A program made the position numbers and the translations under genes. A stretch of 40,281 nt of DNA, from positions 1-40,281 of IMG/VR virus record IMGVR_UViG_3300026483_000010. One strand, 5' to 3'. Below the pieces are notes generated by a model that saw only the letters and a list, made by a program, of their open reading frames with translations, did not search any database and was not told the DNA's origin. Source of the stretch: a virus. Numbering within the stretch: the stretch's first letter is position 1; every line of letters begins with the position of its first letter. Below are positions 1-7,790 of the stretch, one piece after another.

Positions 1-194
1 AAGTAAAACTCAAGTTAGCTGATTCAGTTTATCAACAAGTTTTATATACGAAAGACTTGGATACAATAAGAGGAAAGTTTTCGTCTGTTGAAAAAGAGTT
101 GTCAGAAAAGTATGGAGCTAATTCTGTTATTGATTTAGCAACTGGAGAAGTAAAAGAAAATCAACCAGCTGAAACAGCAGAGGTTATAGAATAA
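1..194 (+). CDS. 3' end of an upstream phage protein (partial)
   Basis: An open frame runs in from the left edge, with codons starting at position 3, and stops with TAA at 192-194. It gives 63 C-terminal residues that are charged and helix-prone, ending in ENQPAETAEVIE. No start codon is visible, so the gene begins outside the window. The next gene follows 11 bp later in the same direction, which suggests a shared transcript with the packaging genes. I do not recognise the function. The acidic, unstructured tail is compatible with a small conserved protein of the head region, but this is only inference. Confidence 0.7.
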   Translation, partial: VKLKLADSVYQQVLYTKDLDTIRGKFSSVEKELSEKYGANSVIDLATGEVKENQPAETAEVIE

Positions 195-205
195 AAACAA
201 TATTT

Positions 206-718
206 ATGGCAAGAATTAGCAACACATCATCATATCCAATAATAACACCAGACGGTGCTGACTATTTTATATTGACTGATGCTGAAAATGACAATGCAAC
301 AAAAAACTGTTCTATAAGTAACTTACAATCTTACTTAGGAGTAGATACAGTAAAAGTTAGTGTTGCAATTTCACCAGCTAACTTGCAAGTTTTATCAACT
401 CCATATACAATTATAGCCTCACCTGGTGAAGGATATACATATGACATTACAAATGTTTCTGTATTTATGGATTTTAACACTACTGTTTTTGATTTTTCTT
501 CGGATGCTAGTTTAAAAATAGGATCTTATGTTGCTGGTACAATACCACAATCGATATTAAATTCAACATCAGATGTAGTGTATAAAATACAACCTGTTAG
601 TGGCATATTAGCTGCTGACACACCTATAACTTTATCAGGTGGAAATGCTACAACTGGAGATGGTACTCTTTACATAAATATTACTTACAGAAAATTAAAA
701 TTAGATTCTACATTTTAA
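206..718 (+). CDS. Probable small structural protein (fibre or head decoration)
   Basis: This encodes 170 aa with a start of the form MARISNTSSYPIITPDGADY, followed by a stretch rich in Asn, Thr and Ser. That N-terminal pattern (MARIS, then a stretch on data such as FILTDAENDNATKN) is one I associate with short structural or fibre-base proteins of Bacteroidota phages. The rest is beta-rich with no Cys and ends in an alternating hydrophobic strand (GTLYINITYRKLKL), as in a jelly-roll or trimeric beta protein. No signal peptide or membrane segment is seen. It sits upstream of the terminase genes, where head-fibre genes occur in related phages. The structural role is inference. Confidence 0.6.
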   Translation: MARISNTSSYPIITPDGADYFILTDAENDNATKNCSISNLQSYLGVDTVKVSVAISPANLQVLSTPYTIIASPGEGYTYDITNVSVFMDFNTTVFDFSSDASLKIGSYVAGTIPQSILNSTSDVVYKIQPVSGILAADTPITLSGGNATTGDGTLYINITYRKLKLDSTF

Positions 719-722
719 TTAA

Positions 723-947
723 ATGGATATTAGAAAAATTTCTATAGGAGCAGACTATAAGTCTAGTGCTATGCATTATATAGCTGGACAGGAAGTTCTT
801 GGGGGAAATTATAAAATTCATTTAATTCAAAAAGAAGTAAACGTTAATTCTTACAAAATTTGGATTGAAAAATCTAATGAAGTTTTTTTGTGGAAAGAAT
901 TTAATTCTAATATTCCTATTTCAATCGAATATAATATAAATTTCTAA
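723..947 (+). CDS. Conserved hypothetical protein, 74 aa
   Basis: A short protein starting MDIRKISIGADYKSSAMHY and containing HLIQKE. It is compact and predicted mostly beta, and has no membrane segment. It starts 4 bp after the previous stop, and its own TAA shares an A with the next ATG (TAATG at 945-949), so translation is probably coupled to the GroES-like gene. I recall similar short proteins beside the terminase in Bacteroidota phages but know no function. The tight coupling makes it a real gene. Confidence 0.65.
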   Translation: MDIRKISIGADYKSSAMHYIAGQEVLGGNYKIHLIQKEVNVNSYKIWIEKSNEVFLWKEFNSNIPISIEYNINF

Positions 948-1510
948 TGAAGTCACCTTTTTATTTCATTGTAAAACCTTACAATGGAAGAAGGTATGAT
1001 AATGTAAAAAAGATAGGGGATGTGAACTTAATAATGAGTTCATCCAAAGAAGATCATACCGTTTCCAATAGGTTTGCAAAAGTTATTAGTACTCCAATTA
1101 ATTATACAGGAGAAATTATTCCAGGTGATATTTTACTAGTTCACCATAATGTTTTTAAATTTTATAATGATATAAAAGGTCGTCAAAAAAGCGGTAAAAG
1201 TTTTTTTAAAGACGATTTGTTTTTTATAGAAGAGGATCAGTTTTTTATGTTTAAGCATAATGATAAATGGAAATGTCATTCTAAATATGTAATGATAAAA
1301 CCAATATTAAAAAAAGATTCTTATATTAAAGGTTCTAATACTGAAGAACCATTAACTGGTATTATAAAATATATAAATTCTGAGCTATTAGAAAAAGGAT
1401 TAAAGGAGGGTGATACTATTTGTTTTCAGCCTGAAAGTGAATATCCTTTTATTGTAGAAGAAGAAAAGCTATATAGAATGTTTACCAACAATATAACTAT
1501 GGTTTTATAA
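947..1510 (+). CDS. GroES-like co-chaperonin (gp31/Cpn10 type)
   Basis: This encodes 187 aa. The first half has the pattern of viral GroES-like proteins: an entry strand (NRFAKVISTP), then GEIIPGDILLVHHNVFKFY, a polar insertion around residues 75-85 (KGRQKSGKSF) that could be the mobile loop or roof, then DDLFFIEEDQFFMFK. The second half repeats barrel strands (GLKEGDTICFQPESEYPF, then EEEKLYRMF). Known viral members such as T4 gp31 replace host GroES on GroEL so that the capsid protein folds. The position just upstream of terminase, portal and capsid fits that role. The alternative is an unrelated beta-barrel protein; assignment is by pattern only. Confidence 0.55.
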   Translation: MKSPFYFIVKPYNGRRYDNVKKIGDVNLIMSSSKEDHTVSNRFAKVISTPINYTGEIIPGDILLVHHNVFKFYNDIKGRQKSGKSFFKDDLFFIEEDQFFMFKHNDKWKCHSKYVMIKPILKKDSYIKGSNTEEPLTGIIKYINSELLEKGLKEGDTICFQPESEYPFIVEEEKLYRMFTNNITMVL

Positions 1511-1511
1511 T

Positions 1512-1787
1512 ATGGATGTTAAAGAAATAAAGTTACAAATAATAAAAGCTGGTGAAAAAGCTGTTATGCAACTTATTAAGGTTGCTGAAGAGCATATTAT
1601 AAAATATGGAGAAGATGATGAATTAGCCGCTGATAAATTAAAAAATGCAGCAGCTACAAAAAAGTTAGCAATATTTGATGCTTTTGAAATACTAACTAGA
1701 ATAGAGGAGGAAAAAAATTTAATAGAAGGAGTGAGTAAACCAAATAATAATACGTCTCAAGGATTTGCAGAAAGAAGATCAAAATAG
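1512..1787 (+). CDS. Small helical protein upstream of TerL, possible small terminase subunit
   Basis: This encodes 91 aa, almost entirely helical, with heptad-like segments at about residues 5-30 and 35-70 (LKNAAATKKLAIFDAFEIL) and a polar C-terminal tail. It begins 1 bp after the previous stop and overlaps the start of the large terminase by 23 bp. Small terminase subunits are usually short helical DNA-binding proteins encoded directly before terL, so position and composition suggest that role. No clear helix-turn-helix motif is visible, so the function is inference from context. Confidence 0.5.
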   Translation: MDVKEIKLQIIKAGEKAVMQLIKVAEEHIIKYGEDDELAADKLKNAAATKKLAIFDAFEILTRIEEEKNLIEGVSKPNNNTSQGFAERRSK

Positions 1788-4011
1788 CTTATATGTAAAG
1801 TTACCAAACTACATACCAAAAAGTATTGTTACAAATAAAAACAAAGCTAAAAACTGGGAGTACGGGTACAATGAAAAATATAATGTTGTTGTAATATCTA
1901 AAACTGGAAAAATATCAGATGTTATTTCTATAAATGGTTTAGCAATTGCCTTGCCTGAAAGACCAAAAAAAATACACAAAAGATCTGAAACTAAATCAGA
2001 ACAATATTGGGAGTCATTTGAAGTCCCTTCTTTACTTAAAAAAATACCAACAATATTTCAATGGAATCAAACCTCGCCTAATTTTAAAAATCAGTGGGTA
2101 GAATATATTGAGTCAGAGTTTGACAAGAGAGATGAAGGTTTTTGGTTTATGAATAATGGTAAGCCTACATATATTACTGGTTCTCATTATATGTATTTGC
2201 AGTGGACTAAGATTGATATTGGATTACCAGATTTTAGGGAAGCAAATAGAATTTTTTATATTTATTGGGAAGCTTGTAAAGCAGATAAAAGAAGCTTTGG
2301 TATATGCTATTTAAAAATTAGACGTTCTGGATTTTCATATATGGGTAGTGAGGAATGTGCTAATATAGCTACAATATCTAAAGATTCTAGAATAGGTATT
2401 TTATCTAAAACAGGAGCTGATGCAAAAAAAATGTTTACTGATAAAGTAGTTCCTATATCTAACAATTACCCTTTCTTTTTTAAGCCAGTACAAGATGGTA
2501 TGGATAAGCCTAAAACAGAATTAGCTTATCGTGTACCAGCCTCAAAGATTACTAAAAAAAATATGTATGAAGAGGATCAAGAACAGATAGAGGGATTAGA
2601 TACAACTATTGACTGGAAAAACACAGGAGACAACTCTTATGATGGTGAAAAACTAAAACTACTTGTTCACGATGAAAGTGGTAAATGGGAAAAACCAAGT
2701 AATATTTTAAATAACTGGAGGGTAACTAAAACTTGTTTACGATTAGGTAGTAAGATTATAGGAAAGTGTATGATGGGATCTACATCTAACGCACTAGACA
2801 AGGGTGGTAACAACTTTAAAAAATTATATAACGATTCTTCTACAAATCAAAGAAACTCAAATGGTCAAACTAAAAGCGGGTTATATTCCCTTTTCGTCCC
2901 AATGGAGTATAATATGGAGGGATTTATTGATATTTATGGTATGCCAGTTTTAGATAACCCAAAAATACCCAAGCTGGGTATTGATGGAGAAATGATCACT
3001 AAAGGTGCTGTTACCTATTGGCAAAATGAGGTAGACTCTTTGAAAAATGATGCAGATGCATTAAATGAATTTTATAGACAATTCCCAAGAACAGAGTCAC
3101 ACGCATTTAGAGATGAAAGTAAGCAGTCTTTGTTTAATTTAACAAAAATATATCAGCAAATAGATTACAATGATTCTTTAATAAAAGACAGATTTTTAAC
3201 TAGAGGTAATTTTAGTTGGAAGAATGGAATTAAAGATGGAGAAGTTTTATGGAGTCCAGATAATAGGGGTAGGTTTTTAATTTCTTGGACACCTAAAAAA
3301 CAATTGCAAAATAATAGTTATATTAAGAACGGCAGAAAGTTTCCAGGTAATGATCATATAGGTGCATTTGGTTGTGATAGTTATGATATATCAGGAACTG
3401 TTGGAGGTGGAGGATCTAATGGCGCTCTTCACGGAGTTACTAGATTTAATATGGATGATGCTCCTAGCAATGAGTTTTTTTTAGAATATGTAGCTCGTCC
3501 TCAAACTGCTGAGATATTTTTTGAAGAAGTATTAATGGCTTGTGTGTTTTATGGTATGCCTATTTTAGTTGAGAATAATAAACCTAGATTGCTGTATCAT
3601 TTTAAAAACAGAGGCTATAGAGGGTATAGTATAAATAGACCTGATAAAGCATATAATAAATTGTCTAAAACTGAAAAAGAGTTAGGAGGTATACCAAATT
3701 CAAGCGAAGATGTTAAGCAGTCTCACGCTGCTGCTATAGAATCTTATATAGAAAAATATGTAGGAATTGATTTTAGTGGAGATTATAGAGACCCTGATTT
3801 AATTGGAAATATGTATTTTAGTCGTACTTTAGAGGATTGGGCTAGGTTTGATATTAATAATAGAACTAAGTTTGATGCAACAATTAGTTCTGGGTTAGCA
3901 TTAATGGCTATACAAAAGCATTTGTATCAAGCCGTTAAAAAAGAGTCAAAAATAAAGTTTAACTTTGCAAGATATGACAATAAGGGAAGTTACAGCAAAA
4001 TTATAAGGTAA
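1765..4011 (+). CDS. terL: Terminase large subunit (ATPase-nuclease DNA packaging motor)
   Basis: This encodes 748 aa and drives ATP-powered DNA packaging at the portal and cuts concatemers. A variant P-loop lies at about residues 186-191 (RRSGFS, preceded by LKI), lacking the usual GK(S/T). The Walker B is hydrophobic residues then HDESG, with D303 and E304. The segment EFYRQFPRTESHAFRD near 440 is typical of phage TerL. The C-terminal RNase H-like nuclease has acidic residues D538 and D541 (FGCDSYDISG) and probably D649 (DVKQSH). The frame has no ATG before about residue 130; the first usable start after the in-frame stop at 1732 is TTG at 1765, so I use it. It overlaps the preceding gene by 23 bp and ends one base before the portal ATG. 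Confidence 0.9.
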   Translation: MQKEDQNSLYVKLPNYIPKSIVTNKNKAKNWEYGYNEKYNVVVISKTGKISDVISINGLAIALPERPKKIHKRSETKSEQYWESFEVPSLLKKIPTIFQWNQTSPNFKNQWVEYIESEFDKRDEGFWFMNNGKPTYITGSHYMYLQWTKIDIGLPDFREANRIFYIYWEACKADKRSFGICYLKIRRSGFSYMGSEECANIATISKDSRIGILSKTGADAKKMFTDKVVPISNNYPFFFKPVQDGMDKPKTELAYRVPASKITKKNMYEEDQEQIEGLDTTIDWKNTGDNSYDGEKLKLLVHDESGKWEKPSNILNNWRVTKTCLRLGSKIIGKCMMGSTSNALDKGGNNFKKLYNDSSTNQRNSNGQTKSGLYSLFVPMEYNMEGFIDIYGMPVLDNPKIPKLGIDGEMITKGAVTYWQNEVDSLKNDADALNEFYRQFPRTESHAFRDESKQSLFNLTKIYQQIDYNDSLIKDRFLTRGNFSWKNGIKDGEVLWSPDNRGRFLISWTPKKQLQNNSYIKNGRKFPGNDHIGAFGCDSYDISGTVGGGGSNGALHGVTRFNMDDAPSNEFFLEYVARPQTAEIFFEEVLMACVFYGMPILVENNKPRLLYHFKNRGYRGYSINRPDKAYNKLSKTEKELGGIPNSSEDVKQSHAAAIESYIEKYVGIDFSGDYRDPDLIGNMYFSRTLEDWARFDINNRTKFDATISSGLALMAIQKHLYQAVKKESKIKFNFARYDNKGSYSKIIR

Positions 4012-6447
4012 ATGCAAGATGTAAAAATAGACATTAATCCTATGGGTTTTCCAAGTCAGTTTGTTTCTGATTCAACAAAGAAGACTCTAGAGTTTGGATT
4101 ACAAATAGGGCAAGCCATACAATACGAGTGGTTTAGAAAAGACGGAAATACAAATAGGTTTTACAATCAATGGGGAGACTTTCATAGGTTAAGACTTTAT
4201 GCTAGAGGAGAACAGTCTGTATCTAAATATAAAAACGAATTAGCAGTGGATGGTGATTTAAGTTACTTAAATCTTGACTGGACTCCTGTTCCTATAATTC
4301 CAAAGTTTGTAGATATTGTTGTTAACGGAATGTCAGATAGGATATTTCAAGTAAAGGCGTATGCACAAGACGCTATGTCTATGGACAGAAGAAATGAGTA
4401 TCAGCGTATGATAGCTGCTGATATGGCTTCTAAAGAATTAATTACACAAGTAAATAAAGATTTTGATATTAATGCTTTTTCTAGTAATGTAGATGAGTTA
4501 CCTAACGATAGTGAGGAATTGGCTCTACATATGCAGATGAAATATAAACCATCAATAGAAATAGCAGAAGAAGAAGCTATAAATACTGTATTTGAAGAAA
4601 ATAAATATTTAGAAATAAAAAGACGTTTAGATTACGATCAAACAGTTTTAGGTATATCTGTAGCTAGACATTCTTTTTTACCTGGTGATGGAATAAAAAT
4701 AGATTATGTAGATCCAGCTAATTTAGTTTATAGCTATACTGAAGATCCTCATTTTAAAGATTGTTTCTATTGGGGTGAAATAAAAACACTACCAATAATT
4801 GAATTGAAGAAAATAGATCCAACTCTTACTAAAGAGGATATGGAAGAAATTTCTAAGTACAGTCAAAGCTGGTACGATTATCACAATACATCTCAGTTTT
4901 ATAATAATAGTTTATTCAGTAAAGATAGCGCTACAGTTTTGTTTTTTAATTACAAAACCACAAACACATTTACTTATAAAAAGAAAATTAATAATGTAGG
5001 TGCTGAAAAAGTTATTGAAAAAACAGATGATTTTAATCCTTCTGTTGAAATGATGGAAGAGGGTAAGTTTAAAAAAGTTTCTAAAACTATTGACGTATGG
5101 TATGAGGGAGTTATGGTTATGGGTACTAACATTATGCTGAAGTGGGAAATGGCAGAAAATATGGCACGACCACAATCAGCTAGTCAAAATGTATATCCAG
5201 AGTTTATAGCTTGCGCACCTAGAATGTATAAAGGTGTTGTTGAATCTTTAGTAAGACGTATGATTACGTTTGCTGATTTAATTCAGATTACACATTTAAA
5301 ATTACAACAAGTACTTTCTAAGGTTGTACCTGATGGTGTCTTTATAGATGCAGATGGATTAAATGAAGTTGATCTTGGTACTGGAGCTGCTTATAATCCA
5401 GAGGATGCATTAAGAATGTATTTTCAAACTGGTTCTGTTATAGGTAGAAGCTATACTCAGGATGGAGATTATAATCAGGCTAAAGTTCCAATTCAACAAT
5501 TAACAGCTAGTTCTGGTCAGTCTAAAATACAAAGTTTAATAGGTACATATAATCATTACTTAAATATGATGAGAGATGTAACTGGACTAAACGAGGCTAG
5601 AGACGGATCTTTACCTAATGAAAATTCATTAGTAGGATTACAAAAAATGGCTGCATTAAATAGTAATACAGCTACAAGACATATATTACAAGCAGGTTTA
5701 AGTATTACTCAAAATTTAGCAACTGCGTTGTCATCAAGAATAGCTGATGTTTTAGAGTATGCTGACTTTAAAGAAGAGTTTATAAACCAAATTGGTAAAT
5801 ACAATGTTTCTGTATTAAATGAAATAACAAATTTATATTTAAGTGACTTTGGTATTTTTATTGAGGTAACTCCTGATGAAGAAGAAAAAGCAATGCTTGA
5901 AAAAAATATTCAAATGGCATTGCAAAGAGATTCTATAAATTTAGAGGATGCTATTGATATTAGAGAGATTAAAAACTTAAAGGTTGCAAATCAAGTTCTT
6001 AAATTAAAAAGAAAAAGAAAACAAGAAGCAGAGGAAAAAGCAAAAGCAGCGGCAGCTCAACAGCAGGCTCAAATAAATCAACAGTCTCAGCAAATGGCAG
6101 CTCAAGCAGCTATGCAAAAACTACAAGCAGAAACACAAGCTAAGGTTCAATTACAGCAGAGCGATATGCAATTTCAAGTACAAAAAATGCAAGGTGAGGC
6201 TTCTATAAAATCAGAGTTAATGAAATTAGAGTTTGATCTACAAATGAAACTTAAAGGAGTTGAGGTAGAAGCAATGTCTAAAAGAGAAGATCAGAGAGAA
6301 ACTGCAAAGGCTGAAAGAATAAGTCAAGCAAATACTGAACAATCAAAATTAATACAACAACGTAAAAATAATTTAGCTCCAGTTAATTTCGAATCTAAGG
6401 AAGATAGCTTAGATGGTTTTGATTTAGCGGAGTTTGAACCAAGGTGA
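4012..6447 (+). CDS. Portal protein
   Basis: This encodes 811 aa and is the expected dodecameric ring at the DNA-entry vertex, which docks terminase and then the tail. Recognisable stretches are the N-terminal ring-forming region (PKFVDIVVNGMSDRIF, about 97-112) and the conserved stem segment MRDVTGLNEARDGS (about 520-533), then SLVGLQKMAALNSNTATRHI. From about residue 665 to 790 the chain is a long Gln/Ala/Lys-rich coiled coil, which would form the barrel projecting into the capsid as in short-tailed phages. Its ATG directly follows the terL stop, the usual order terL-portal. The size and barrel match the portals of crAss-like and related podophages, as I recall them. Confidence 0.88.
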   Translation: MQDVKIDINPMGFPSQFVSDSTKKTLEFGLQIGQAIQYEWFRKDGNTNRFYNQWGDFHRLRLYARGEQSVSKYKNELAVDGDLSYLNLDWTPVPIIPKFVDIVVNGMSDRIFQVKAYAQDAMSMDRRNEYQRMIAADMASKELITQVNKDFDINAFSSNVDELPNDSEELALHMQMKYKPSIEIAEEEAINTVFEENKYLEIKRRLDYDQTVLGISVARHSFLPGDGIKIDYVDPANLVYSYTEDPHFKDCFYWGEIKTLPIIELKKIDPTLTKEDMEEISKYSQSWYDYHNTSQFYNNSLFSKDSATVLFFNYKTTNTFTYKKKINNVGAEKVIEKTDDFNPSVEMMEEGKFKKVSKTIDVWYEGVMVMGTNIMLKWEMAENMARPQSASQNVYPEFIACAPRMYKGVVESLVRRMITFADLIQITHLKLQQVLSKVVPDGVFIDADGLNEVDLGTGAAYNPEDALRMYFQTGSVIGRSYTQDGDYNQAKVPIQQLTASSGQSKIQSLIGTYNHYLNMMRDVTGLNEARDGSLPNENSLVGLQKMAALNSNTATRHILQAGLSITQNLATALSSRIADVLEYADFKEEFINQIGKYNVSVLNEITNLYLSDFGIFIEVTPDEEEKAMLEKNIQMALQRDSINLEDAIDIREIKNLKVANQVLKLKRKRKQEAEEKAKAAAAQQQAQINQQSQQMAAQAAMQKLQAETQAKVQLQQSDMQFQVQKMQGEASIKSELMKLEFDLQMKLKGVEVEAMSKREDQRETAKAERISQANTEQSKLIQQRKNNLAPVNFESKEDSLDGFDLAEFEPR

Positions 6448-6454
6448 TAATATT

Positions 6455-6586
6455 ATGCAAAAATTAAGTGGTCCTCAATTAAATCAAGCTCGTGATGATT
6501 TTAATACTAGGGTCGAAAAGAAAAGTATTTTAGGTAAAAGTAAAAAAATTATATGGACATATAAACGTAGATATGGTAACATATAA
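6455..6586 (+). CDS. Small basic peptide after the portal, 43 aa
   Basis: An ATG at 6455, 7 bp after the portal stop, opens a 43-codon frame ending in TAA at 6584-6586. The product starts MQKLSGPQLNQARDDFNTRV and has a very basic C-terminal half (KKSILGKSKKIIWTYKRRYG). There is no other gene in the 190 bp between portal and scaffold, and the frame fits the spacing of its neighbours. It could be a minor head or DNA-associated protein. No function is recognised. Confidence 0.5.
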   Translation: MQKLSGPQLNQARDDFNTRVEKKSILGKSKKIIWTYKRRYGNI

Positions 6587-6638
6587 TTCCTAAAATAATA
6601 TATTTAAATAAATGTTAACTTTACAAAAATAAAATCAA

Positions 6639-7772
6639 ATGGAATTCAAACAAGTAAAAGAGGTTTCTCCAATAGAAGAGAAATCAACACAAGAAGTTGA
6701 ACAGAATCTTTTAGATAAGCACGAAGAAAGTTTAAAAGTATCTGATGTCAATCAAAATGTTTCAGAAACAAGTGACACTGTAGAAGAAACAATAGTAGAA
6801 GAAACTAAAGTAGATCAAGATGTTACTGATTTACCAGAAATAAAAGATGAGGATGTACTTTCTTATATTAAAGAAAGATATAATAAAGATATTTCTTCAG
6901 TAGATGAATTGTTTTCTGAACAAGAAAAAAACAATCCATTGCCTGATGAGGTTTCTAAGTATTTAGACTTTAAAAAAGAAACAGGTAGAGGGTTTGAAGA
7001 TTTTATCAAAGCTAATAAAAACTATGATAATTTAGAAGATGACCAGATACTAAAAGAGTATTATTCTTTAACTGAATCAGATTTAGATTCTGAAGATATT
7101 GAATATCTTATGGAAGATAAGTTTGGATATGATGAAGAGGTGGATGATGATAGAGATATAAAGAAAAAAAATATATCTAAAAAAAGAGAACTTGCAATAG
7201 CTAAGAAATATTTAAGTAAGCTATCGGAAACATATAAAACTCCTCTTGAGTCAAGTGGGGGTTCGTATTCGGAAGAACAACTTAAAGAAATCAATGCTTA
7301 CAAGGAATATGTTCAAAAGGCTCAAACTGAAGTAGAGTCCAACAAAAGAAAGTCTGAGTACTTTCAGAAAAAAACAGATGAGGTTTTTAACTCCGAGTTC
7401 AAAGGTTTTGAGTTCAAAGTTGGAGATAAAAATGTAATTTATTCGTCTGGTGATGCAAATGAGATTAAATCAAAACAAGTCAATGTACAGAGTTTTATAA
7501 ATCAGTACATAGGCGAAGATGGTTTAGTTAATGATGCACAAGGTTGGCACAAAGCATTAAACGCAGCAATGAACCCAGATAAACTAGCTCAGTATTTTTA
7601 TGAGCAAGGAAAGGCAGACGCCATAGGAGATGTTTCGAAGAAAAGTAAAAACATTAATATGAGTTTGAGGCAAACACCTCAATCGTCTCCACAGAAAGGG
7701 TTTCAAGCAAGAGCGGTTAGTACAGATTCAGGAAGAGGTTTGCGAATAAGGAGTAAAAACAAAAATAATTAA
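6639..7772 (+). CDS. Probable scaffolding protein
   Basis: This encodes 377 aa, very acidic in the first 170 residues (many E and D, e.g. EEVDDDRDIKKK) and helical, with coiled-coil regions around 175-245. The C-terminus is short, basic and polar (GLRIRSKNKNN). It lies between portal and major capsid protein, exactly where phages keep the internal scaffold that templates the procapsid and is then removed. Scaffolds are acidic, Gln/Glu/Lys-rich and poorly conserved, and their basic C-terminus contacts the shell, which matches. There is no protease gene nearby, so the scaffold may leave intact. Function is inferred from composition and position. Confidence 0.7.
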   Translation: MEFKQVKEVSPIEEKSTQEVEQNLLDKHEESLKVSDVNQNVSETSDTVEETIVEETKVDQDVTDLPEIKDEDVLSYIKERYNKDISSVDELFSEQEKNNPLPDEVSKYLDFKKETGRGFEDFIKANKNYDNLEDDQILKEYYSLTESDLDSEDIEYLMEDKFGYDEEVDDDRDIKKKNISKKRELAIAKKYLSKLSETYKTPLESSGGSYSEEQLKEINAYKEYVQKAQTEVESNKRKSEYFQKKTDEVFNSEFKGFEFKVGDKNVIYSSGDANEIKSKQVNVQSFINQYIGEDGLVNDAQGWHKALNAAMNPDKLAQYFYEQGKADAIGDVSKKSKNINMSLRQTPQSSPQKGFQARAVSTDSGRGLRIRSKNKNN

Positions 7773-7790
7773 CAATTAAAAAATTTTAAA

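Noticed and set aside
6590-6638. TAACTTTA before the scaffold gene as a promoter
   Set aside because: It differs from TAnnTTTG at the last base, and in this AT-rich sequence such near matches are common.
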